DNA of 5,660 nt from an uncultured Clostridia bacterium (lineage in GTDB: Bacteria > Bacillota > Clostridia > Christensenellales > UBA1242), in NCBI GenBank assembly GCA_947303145.1, contig CAMYXB010000061.1, positions 1 through 5,660 on the forward strand, given 5' to 3'. Below, in pieces: positions 1 to 4,939 of this stretch. The notes under the pieces were generated by a model. The model had not been told where the DNA came from. It did no database searches and worked only from the letters and a program-made list of their open reading frames with translations. Made by a program: the position numbers and the translations under genes. Position 1 is the first letter of the stretch. The number at the start of each line of letters is the position of its first letter.

Positions 1-16
1 GGTAAAACCTCTTTTG

Positions 17-43
17 AACCACGGGACAATCCCGTGGTTTTCT
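17..43 (+). terminator. Intrinsic terminator of a gene upstream of the window
   Basis: A perfect 10-bp stem (17-26 with 30-39) closes a three-base CAA loop and is followed by TTTTCT on the plus strand. The minus-strand side has CAAAAG rather than a T-run, so it most likely ends a plus-strand gene lying before the window. The T-tract is short, so efficiency is uncertain. No coding sequence of that upstream gene is recognisable in bases 1-16. Confidence 0.6.
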
Positions 44-48
44 ATGAC

Positions 49-75
49 AAAAAAGCATGACATATAGTCATGCTT
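49..75 (-). terminator. Intrinsic terminator of rpmE
   Basis: A perfect 9-bp stem, AAGCATGAC (53-61) against GTCATGCTT (67-75), has a five-base loop. Read on the minus strand it is followed by six T residues (complement of the A-run 49-54). It lies 16 bases past the rpmE stop codon, in the right place and direction to end that transcript. Confidence 0.85.
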
Positions 76-91
76 AAATTTTATAATTATC

Positions 92-295
92 TTATAGTCC
101 GTGCTTTTTCTGGAATTTTTCCACTTTTCCGCTGGCGTCCACAATCTTCTGCTTGCCAGTGAAGAATGGGTGACACTTACTGCATATATCAATCTTTATG
201 ACTTCGCCAGACTTGGTGCTCATTGTCTTGAACTTCTCACCGCAGGCACAGACCACTTCTACCTCATGATAATCAGGCTGGATATCTTGCTTCAT
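92..295 (-). CDS. rpmE: 50S ribosomal protein L31, zinc-binding form
   Basis: This 67-residue protein is ribosomal protein L31, a component of the large ribosomal subunit that helps bridge the subunits. The length is normal for the family. The sequence carries the L31 signature: C16-x-C18 (CACGEKF) and C38-x-x-C41 (ICSKCHPFFTGKQK), the four cysteines that bind zinc in the C+ form, followed by the usual basic tail ending in FQKKHGL. The start is set by a strong AAGGAGG (304-310, minus strand) eight bases upstream of the ATG. It is a monocistronic unit with its own promoter and terminator, divergent from the unknown gene at 468. Because the zinc ligands are intact, this is not the zinc-independent (C-) paralogue that replaces L31 under zinc limitation; whether the genome also has that paralogue cannot be seen here. 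Confidence 0.97.
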   Translation of the reverse strand: MKQDIQPDYHEVEVVCACGEKFKTMSTKSGEVIKIDICSKCHPFFTGKQKIVDASGKVEKFQKKHGL

Positions 296-335
296 TTATA
301 TTGCCTCCTTGTTTTGTTTTACACAATTCTCGTCT

Positions 336-364
336 AGTATAAATCATTTTTAGATTATAGTCAA
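336..364 (-). promoter_or_regulatory. Sigma-A-type promoter of rpmE
   Basis: On the minus strand, TTGACT (359-364) and TATACT (336-341) are separated by exactly 17 bases. Each box matches the consensus at five of six positions. The predicted start of transcription is about 30 bases upstream of the rpmE ATG, leaving room for the AAGGAGG site. Confidence 0.85.
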
Positions 365-411
365 TGATTTTTTTGTCCAAGTTTTGATTTTCTATTATTT
401 TTTATTTTTAT

Positions 412-440
412 TTGACATTTTTTCTATAAGAATATAACAT
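412..440 (+). promoter_or_regulatory. Probable promoter of the SHOCT-like gene
   Basis: A perfect TTGACA (412-417) is followed either by TATAAC (433-438, spacing 15) or by TAACAT (435-440, spacing 17); the exact -10 box is ambiguous. Either choice puts the transcription start near 445, which is at or after the ATG at 444. This argues that the real start codon of the downstream gene is the ATG at 468. The stretch between the divergent genes is very T-rich (365-423). Confidence 0.65.
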
Positions 441-467
441 ATTATGGTAGACAGCAGTGGAGCAAGT

Positions 468-791
468 ATGAAGAAAAGAAAAAATAAAGAAGAGGCGCTC
501 ACCACACCTGAAGTGGAGCAGTATGACGGATATTATTCACAAGATGCTTACAACAATGCCTACTATGGCGGACAGTATGTCGAACCTTTGGACGCATCTA
601 GTGTGAATATACAGAACGTGGATCCCAATGTCATCGTCATCACCCCCGGCAGAGATGGCGTGCCATACAATATTACTGATAAGGGCATCGAAAATCTCAC
701 CCGTATAGAGAGATTGAGGCGTAATGGAGTCATCAGTGACGCCAATTACAACATCTTGTGGCAGAAGATTATATCAAATTTTGTCCGGTAG
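468..791 (+). CDS. Small hypothetical protein with SHOCT-like C-terminal segment
   Basis: This is a 107-residue protein of unknown function. I chose the ATG at 468 over the in-frame ATG at 444 because a GGAG (459-462) sits five bases before it and because the promoter's predicted start point falls near 445. The protein begins with a very basic stretch (MKKRKNKEE), continues with a Tyr/Asn/Gly/Gln-rich low-complexity segment (about residues 18-35, many YY pairs), then a middle part with NVIVITPGRDGVPYNIT, and ends with IERLRRNGVISDANYN, which resembles the short SHOCT motif (helix, GxI-S-x-x-x-F/Y, helix) found at the ends of many bacterial proteins. There is no signal peptide or membrane segment, so it is probably cytoplasmic. 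It forms a single-gene unit with its own promoter and a terminator that overlaps its stop codon. The SHOCT match is by eye and tentative. Confidence 0.75.
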   Translation: MKKRKNKEEALTTPEVEQYDGYYSQDAYNNAYYGGQYVEPLDASSVNIQNVDPNVIVITPGRDGVPYNITDKGIENLTRIERLRRNGVISDANYNILWQKIISNFVR

Positions 792-811
792 TTTTTGCTG
801 GACTTTTTTTT
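783..811 (+). terminator. Intrinsic terminator overlapping the stop codon at 789-791
   Basis: GTCCGG (783-788) pairs with CTGGAC (798-803) through six pairs including one G-U, with a nine-base loop that contains the TAG stop codon. Eight T residues follow directly (804-811). The left arm of the stem lies inside the last codons of the gene at 468. Confidence 0.75.
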
Positions 812-824
812 ATTATAATATCTC

Positions 825-853
825 TTGACGGATTTCCGAATTTTTTATATAAT
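825..853 (+). promoter_or_regulatory. Sigma-A-type promoter of the FakA-like domain gene
   Basis: TTGACG (825-830) and a perfect TATAAT (848-853) are spaced by 17 bases. The expected transcription start near 860 gives a leader of roughly 28 bases ahead of the ATG at 888. The gene therefore has its own strong promoter just after the terminator of the preceding gene. Confidence 0.88.
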
Positions 854-887
854 CTCATCTATAGTCAGTTAAAAGGAGAGAAAATAT

Positions 888-1157
888 ATGGAATACGAAG
901 GCGAGGAACTCAATTATCGCTACGACACACAACTACTCATTGACGGACATGATTTAGATGAGGATAAGATAAAAGATTATATCAACAACGAGTTGGTAGG
1001 TGATTGTCTATTGGTTGTGGGAGATAGCGAACTTATAAAAATCCACTTCCACACCAATGAGCCATGGAAGTTGCTGGAATATTGTGCTGGAATAGGGCAA
1101 ATATATGACATCGTGGTCGAGGATATGTTCCGCCAAGCAGAAGGCTTGCAGGGATAA
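888..1157 (+). CDS. Stand-alone FakA/DAK-phosphatase-type small domain protein
   Basis: This 89-residue protein resembles the small middle domain of FakA, the kinase that with FakB proteins phosphorylates exogenous fatty acids in Gram-positive bacteria. The match lies in the run from GDCLLVVGD (39-47) through ELIKIHFHTNEP (48-59) to the EYCAGIGQIYDIVVEDM stretch (64-80), which follows the FakA pattern GDSLVVVGDxxLxKVHVHTNxP. The HxH pair (H53, H55) corresponds to the metal-binding histidines of FakA. In the FakA motif YCTEF the cysteine is another ligand; here the equivalent YDTQL (12-16) has aspartate. There is no DhaL nucleotide-binding domain before it and no C-terminal FakB-binding domain after it, so kinase activity by itself is not expected. 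Such short proteins occur in Clostridia and are usually annotated as kinase to dihydroxyacetone kinase; their role is unknown. An AAGGAG (873-878) nine bases upstream sets the start. Confidence 0.82.
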   Translation: MEYEGEELNYRYDTQLLIDGHDLDEDKIKDYINNELVGDCLLVVGDSELIKIHFHTNEPWKLLEYCAGIGQIYDIVVEDMFRQAEGLQG

Positions 1158-1167
1158 GCCAATACTT

Positions 1168-1211
1168 AACTAAAAAATCCAAGTAAATCACTTGGACTTT
1201 TTTATTTAGTT
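1168..1211. terminator. Bidirectional terminator between convergent genes
   Basis: TCCAAGT (1178-1184) pairs with ACTTGGA (1190-1196) around a five-base loop. A six-T run follows on the plus strand (1198-1203) and a six-A run precedes (1172-1177), giving a T-tract on the minus strand too. Outer arms AACTAAA (1168-1174) and TTTAGTT (1205-1211) extend the palindrome. It lies between the FakA-like gene (plus) and the PEBP gene (minus) and can end both transcripts. The remaining 38 bases before the PEBP stop show nothing else. Confidence 0.88.
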
Positions 1212-1249
1212 AGACTTATTCGATTTTGTTATTGGTATATTTTAGTGTA

Positions 1250-1714
1250 TCAGTTATCATACACGCCAAGAAGCTTGGCGGTGTCTAGCACTTTCCCTTG
1301 CATGCTTTCCTCCAGCATTTGCTTGTCAAATCCGCCCCTAAGGTCTAGTGGCTCACTTAGTGCATAGCAGGTGATGACATACGTATGTGGGCTGTCTGGA
1401 GGGCAGGGCCCACCATAACTATTGTCTCTCCAACTATTTATACCCTGTATATAATTGGCTGCGTTGCTGGAGGAGTCTTCCTCGACATCTGGGCTAAATA
1501 GATTGGCGACAAGCCAGTGTATCCACACCTTCCCACACACTTTGACAGAGTCAGGGTCCTCCATGACTATGGCATAGCATCTAGTGCCCATGGGGGAATC
1601 ATATATGTGCAGTGGTAGAGATAGCGTGGGCATGCCGAATCTAAAGTCTCTGCCCCTTTTGCCATATTTGTCCAGAATTTTTCCATTGATTATCCCTTCG
1701 CTCTCTATTCTCAT
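1250..1714 (-). CDS. PEBP family protein (YbhB/YbcL, Raf-kinase-inhibitor-like)
   Basis: This 154-residue protein belongs to the phosphatidylethanolamine-binding protein family. The two family signatures are present: MEDPDS (51-56) leading to VWIHWLVANL (63-72), and the anion-pocket motif YGGPCPPDSPHTYV (100-113), with D53, D55, H66, P103, P105, H110 and Y112 as the expected pocket residues. The length is typical of the bacterial cytosolic YbhB type; there is no signal peptide. The molecular role of bacterial members is not established. The start at 1714 is chosen because GGAGGA (1721-1726, minus strand) lies six bases upstream. A longer in-frame start at 1765 would place the ATG inside the likely -35 box and upstream of the -10, and adds residues not typical of the family. 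It is divergent from sufC and convergent with the gene at 888; nothing in the sequence ties it to iron-sulfur assembly. Confidence 0.92.
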   Translation of the reverse strand: MRIESEGIINGKILDKYGKRGRDFRFGMPTLSLPLHIYDSPMGTRCYAIVMEDPDSVKVCGKVWIHWLVANLFSPDVEEDSSSNAANYIQGINSWRDNSYGGPCPPDSPHTYVITCYALSEPLDLRGGFDKQMLEESMQGKVLDTAKLLGVYDN

Positions 1715-1737
1715 GATTTCTCCTCCGATATACATAT

Positions 1738-1765
1738 TGTATAACAATGTGACAAGATATTTCAA
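1738..1765 (-). promoter_or_regulatory. Probable promoter of the PEBP gene
   Basis: On the minus strand TTGAAA (1760-1765) and TATACA (1738-1743) are separated by 16 bases; the -10 box is only a moderate match. The -10 overlaps a small inverted repeat, ATTGT (1736-1740) and ACAAT (1744-1748). Its -35 is only 15 bases from the -35 of the divergent suf promoter. Confidence 0.5.
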
Positions 1766-1780
1766 GTGTTTTTTACCCGC

Positions 1781-1809
1781 TTGACAATACTTGATATATA
1801 TTGTATACT
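1781..1809 (+). promoter_or_regulatory. Sigma-A-type promoter of the suf operon
   Basis: A perfect TTGACA (1781-1786) and TATACT (1804-1809) are spaced by 17 bases, close to an ideal housekeeping promoter. The predicted start point near 1816 gives a leader of about 24 bases before the sufC ATG, too short to hold a riboswitch. No other promoter-like site of this quality is visible at the later suf junctions, so it probably drives sufCBDS. Confidence 0.88.
1784..1804. promoter_or_regulatory. Inverted repeat across the suf promoter, candidate operator
   Basis: ACAATA (1784-1789) and TATTGT (1799-1804) form a perfect 6-bp inverted repeat with a nine-base gap. The left arm overlaps the end of the -35 box and the right arm reaches the first base of the -10 box, so a dimeric protein bound here would block RNA polymerase. 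suf operons of Bacillota are often controlled by Rrf2-family iron-sulfur sensors, but the arms are AT-rich and short, so chance is possible. Confidence 0.3.
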
Positions 1810-1839
1810 CTCATATCATACTAAAATGGTAGGAATTAA

Positions 1840-2586
1840 ATGAAGAATATTTTGACTATAGACAATCTGCACGCCTCAGTGCATGATAAGGAGATAATAA
1901 AGGGGCTAAATCTCACTATAAATAGTGGTGAGGTGCATGTTATCATGGGGCCCAACGGAGCGGGGAAGAGCACTCTCTCCTCTTGCATTTTGTCCAATAA
2001 GCAGTATGTCAAGACTGCTGGTCGCATTACTTTTTGTGGAGAGGACATCACTCATGCCACTACAGATGTCATCGCAAGGAAAGGCGTCTTTCTCTCTCAT
2101 CAACTCCCTGAGGAGATTGAGGGGATAAGCGTATTCAATTTTTTGAAAACTGCGAAAAGCAAGATAGACGGCAAGAATGTATATTCTACAGATTTTAGGA
2201 AGGAACTCATGCCCATCATGTCCTCTCTTGATATGAGTGAGAGCGTGCTAGACAGAGACCTCAATGTGTCATTTTCTGGTGGAGAGAAGAAGAAGTGCGA
2301 GATATTGCAGTTAATGGCCCTTCGCCCTACACTTGCCATACTAGATGAGGCAGACTCTGGGCTTGATACAGATGCTGTGAAGGCGGTGTCCAAGGGGATA
2401 GAGATGTTTAGGGGAGAGGACAATGCTCTGCTCATCATCACTCATTCTATGAAACTCCTGCAGCACATTCCTGCGACACATGTCCATGTATTTATTGATG
2501 GCAAGATAGTGAAAAGCGGTGACTCACGCCTCGCTGAGCAGATAGATATGCGAGGTTATGAGGGATATAAAGGAGAGAACGGTTGA
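1840..2586 (+). CDS. sufC: Fe-S cluster assembly ATPase SufC
   Basis: SufC is the cytosolic ABC-type ATPase of the SUF iron-sulfur assembly complex; it binds SufB and SufD and powers the conformational change that builds the cluster. At 248 residues it has the normal length. Visible motifs are Walker A GPNGAGKST (37-45, K43), Q-loop Q88 in LSHQLPEEIEG, ABC signature SGGEKKK (146-152), Walker B plus D-loop LAILDEADSGLD (165-176, catalytic E170), and the H-loop histidine H202 in ITHSM. SGGEKK(K/R) followed by DExDSGLD is the SufC form rather than that of ABC transporters, and there is no membrane segment. Small departures from the common form are DEADSGLD (usually DEIDSGLD) and SHQLPEEIEG (usually FQYPVEIPG). 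AGGA (1831-1834), five bases before the ATG, is a modest ribosome binding site. First gene of the operon; its TGA overlaps the sufB start. Confidence 0.97.
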   Translation: MKNILTIDNLHASVHDKEIIKGLNLTINSGEVHVIMGPNGAGKSTLSSCILSNKQYVKTAGRITFCGEDITHATTDVIARKGVFLSHQLPEEIEGISVFNFLKTAKSKIDGKNVYSTDFRKELMPIMSSLDMSESVLDRDLNVSFSGGEKKKCEILQLMALRPTLAILDEADSGLDTDAVKAVSKGIEMFRGEDNALLIITHSMKLLQHIPATHVHVFIDGKIVKSGDSRLAEQIDMRGYEGYKGENG

Positions 2587-3947
2587 TTACTAAAGATAAC
2601 TCCCCAGACTATGAATATGTGTCTCAAAAGGGATTGACTAGGGAGATAGTGGAGGATATATCTCGCCGAAAGGGTGAGGAAAAGTGGGTGCTGGATATTA
2701 GACTTAAGGCACTTGAGATGTATTATGCTCTTTCAATGCCCACTTGGGGCCCGAGCCTTGAGGAATTGAACATTGATGACATAGCCACTTATGTAAAGCC
2801 CGCCAGTAGTATGAAAGATAACTGGGACGAAGTGCCGGAGAATATCAAGGACACCTTTGTCAAACTGGGCATTCCTAAAGCAGAGAGAGACTATCTCGCA
2901 GGTGTGGGAGCGCAATATGATAGTGAGGTGGTGTATCACAATATCAAGGAAGAACTCCTCTCTCAAGGCGTGATATATACAGATTTTGACAGCGCATTAG
3001 TGGAATATCCTGATTTAGTTAAACAATATTTCACCAAATGTGTTCCTCTTACTGAGCATAAATTTATAGCCCTCCACTATGCAGTATTTAGTGGTGGGAG
3101 TTTCGTCTATGTGCCACGTGGTGTGCACGTCACCATGCCATTGCAGTCATATTTTAGACTTAATAGCCCCGAGAGTGGTCAATTCGAGCATACACTCATC
3201 ATCGTGGACGAGGGCGCCAGCCTGCATTTTATAGAGGGTTGTAGTGCGCCGAAGTATAACAAATTCAATCTCCACGCTGGTTGTGTGGAATTATTTGTGA
3301 AAAAGGGTGGAACACTTAGATATTCCACTGTGGAGAATTGGTCTAAAAATATGTTCAATCTCAACACAAAGAAGGCCATTGTTGAAGAAGATGCCGTCAT
3401 GGAATGGGTGTCAGGTAGTTTTGGCTCGCATATATCCATGCTCTATCCCATGAGCATACTTGTAGGTGATAGGGCTCGCACAGAATATACTGGCATATCC
3501 TTTGCAGGAGAGGGGCAGAATCTTGACACTGGGTTTAAGGTGATTCATGTGGGGAAGGATACAAATAGTGTGGTGCATTCTAGGAGTTTGTCAAAAGGTG
3601 GCGGAAAGACCACTTATAGAGGACTGGTGCGTATTATGCCGTCAGCCACGCATAGCAGCAGCTTTGTTGATTGCGACAATCTCATGCTAGATGATATATC
3701 CAAAAGTGACACCATTCCCGTCAGTGATATAAGGAGCAGTGATGCCACATTCTCTCATGAGGCGAAAGTGGGCAAGATAAGTGACAAGGCTATATTCTAT
3801 CTCATGAGTAGAGGACTTATGGAGAGTGATGCCAAGGCTATGATAGTGAGAGGATTTGCTAGCCCCATATCTAAGGAACTTCCTCTTGAATATGCAGTGG
3901 AGATGAATAGACTTATCAATCTGGAATTGGAGGGCGAGATACAATGA
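2583..3947 (+). CDS. sufB: Fe-S cluster assembly scaffold protein SufB
   Basis: SufB is the scaffold subunit of the SufBCD complex, receiving sulfur from the SufS pathway and holding the nascent cluster. The 454 residues are near the family norm of about 465-495. The N-terminal region (WVLDIRLKALE about 35-45, then MPTWGP 52-57) and the beta-helix core are typical. C364 in VDCDNLM and H392-E393 in SHEAKVGK lie 28-29 residues apart, as do C405 and H433-E434 of E. coli SufB, which are required for assembly; C220 sits in the conserved EGCSAP. The C-terminus (KELPLEYAVEMNRLI) is canonical. The start is TTG at 2583, which shares TTGA with the sufC stop; AGGAG (2571-2575) lies seven bases upstream. 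The next in-frame ATG would be at residue 46 and would remove conserved N-terminal sequence. The overlap implies translation coupled to sufC. Confidence 0.97.
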   Translation: MITKDNSPDYEYVSQKGLTREIVEDISRRKGEEKWVLDIRLKALEMYYALSMPTWGPSLEELNIDDIATYVKPASSMKDNWDEVPENIKDTFVKLGIPKAERDYLAGVGAQYDSEVVYHNIKEELLSQGVIYTDFDSALVEYPDLVKQYFTKCVPLTEHKFIALHYAVFSGGSFVYVPRGVHVTMPLQSYFRLNSPESGQFEHTLIIVDEGASLHFIEGCSAPKYNKFNLHAGCVELFVKKGGTLRYSTVENWSKNMFNLNTKKAIVEEDAVMEWVSGSFGSHISMLYPMSILVGDRARTEYTGISFAGEGQNLDTGFKVIHVGKDTNSVVHSRSLSKGGGKTTYRGLVRIMPSATHSSSFVDCDNLMLDDISKSDTIPVSDIRSSDATFSHEAKVGKISDKAIFYLMSRGLMESDAKAMIVRGFASPISKELPLEYAVEMNRLINLELEGEIQ

Positions 3948-4939
3948 GAATAAATATGACTCCCATTCCCACTTGTCAAAATTATTTGATAAATGATTTT
4001 GACATAAAAGAGAATCTTATCCCCGAGTTTATTAAAACATGCGACTTGTGTGATAATACTCAAATAAATATTGACGAAAAATGCTCTAAATTACTGCAGA
4101 TTAAGGAAAATTATACAAAGATTGTCGACCTGTTGGACGGAGATAATAAAAGACTCGACTTTTCATTCGACAATAGTTGCGACCAGTTGGTCGAAAATAT
4201 TAAATTTAATGTCGCAGACTTCTCTCATTGTAGCGTGACAATATCCTATTTTGCCAAGAGCCAGTTCTTCCACAATGGGCTATTAGATTTTAGCGTGGGG
4301 AAAGAGTGTCACATGTCTGTCGTCATTTTAAGCGATGTGTCAGCTGTTGACAGCCTCGACCTTTTGTCTATAAAGATCAATCTAGGTGAGGGGAGCACTC
4401 TCTCTTTGTCTGTAGTAGACTTGTCGAAAGGGTCGACTATGTCAAAGAGGCTGGAGATTGACACCCCACATGATGACAGCATTGTCAATATAAGGACGAT
4501 ATGCCTTGCCGAAAGTGCTAGTGTGGACTACAACTATATCACACGTGTCTTGGGTGAGAGAAATGTAGTTGATATGAAGAGTGTTGGAGCGTTGTCTCAC
4601 ACTGACAAACACTTCAAGGGTTGTATTGATTTCAAGCGAGGGAGCAGAAAAAGTGTGGGAAAAGAGAAAGAGGTGTGCCTTATCCTCGATGATGAGAGCA
4701 AGTCACTTTCCCTGCCTACCATACTTTGCGAAGAGGAGGACGTGGATATATCTCATGCTACTGCCACTGCCAAACTTAGCGATAAGGCGATGTTTTATAT
4801 GAATAGTAGAGGAATAGATGAAAAGGAGGCTGGTAAAATATATCTAATCTCGCTCCTTTCCTCCCTTATGATAGACCTAGATGACAAGGTGAAAGAAAAA
4901 ATACTAGACAAAGCAGGTAGAATGATGTATGAAAACTAG
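3944..4939 (+). CDS. sufD: Short, divergent SufD-type Fe-S assembly protein
   Basis: This is the SufD partner of SufB in the SufBC2D complex, needed for iron delivery or cluster formation. It is recognised from the C-terminal third: DFKRGSRKS (229-237), LPTILCEEEDVDISHATA (257-274), and KLSDKAMFYMNSRG (277-290). H271 aligns with E. coli SufD H360, which with SufB C405 is essential for assembly. At 331 residues it is about 90 shorter than E. coli SufD (423); the N-terminal 90 residues show no similarity I recognise and the loss falls there and in the core. It has many cysteines (11, including C33-x-x-C36) but no regular binding motif beyond that pair. The ATG overlaps the sufB TGA (ATGA) and a GGAGG lies ten bases upstream. 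Read-through of the whole frame is clean, so it looks like a short family form, not a broken gene. SufB-paralogue status is excluded by the lack of the VDCDN cysteine motif. Confidence 0.9.
   Translation: MRINMTPIPTCQNYLINDFDIKENLIPEFIKTCDLCDNTQINIDEKCSKLLQIKENYTKIVDLLDGDNKRLDFSFDNSCDQLVENIKFNVADFSHCSVTISYFAKSQFFHNGLLDFSVGKECHMSVVILSDVSAVDSLDLLSIKINLGEGSTLSLSVVDLSKGSTMSKRLEIDTPHDDSIVNIRTICLAESASVDYNYITRVLGERNVVDMKSVGALSHTDKHFKGCIDFKRGSRKSVGKEKEVCLILDDESKSLSLPTILCEEEDVDISHATATAKLSDKAMFYMNSRGIDEKEAGKIYLISLLSSLMIDLDDKVKEKILDKAGRMMYEN

Noticed and set aside
101..337. Open frame on the plus strand across rpmE
   Set aside because: It is the antisense of the clear L31 gene, has no ribosome binding site, and its product shows no family features.
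758..943. Open frame on the plus strand between the SHOCT-like and FakA-like genes
   Set aside because: It runs through a terminator, a promoter and a ribosome binding site and has no start signal of its own.
1715..1765. Longer N-terminus for the PEBP protein starting at 1765
   Set aside because: The start would sit inside the likely -35 box; the ATG at 1714 has a strong GGAGGA six bases upstream and gives the usual family length.
1816..1839. Possible riboswitch or leader RNA before sufC
   Set aside because: The leader predicted from the promoter is only about 24 bases long, too short for a structured regulatory RNA.
2100..2441. Antisense open frame of 113 codons within sufC
   Set aside because: It is a shadow of sufC, which has all ABC ATPase motifs in frame; no promoter or ribosome binding site supports it.
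3797..4063. Antisense open frames around the sufB-sufD junction and within sufD and sufS
   Set aside because: They oppose genes with strong family motifs and lack initiation signals.
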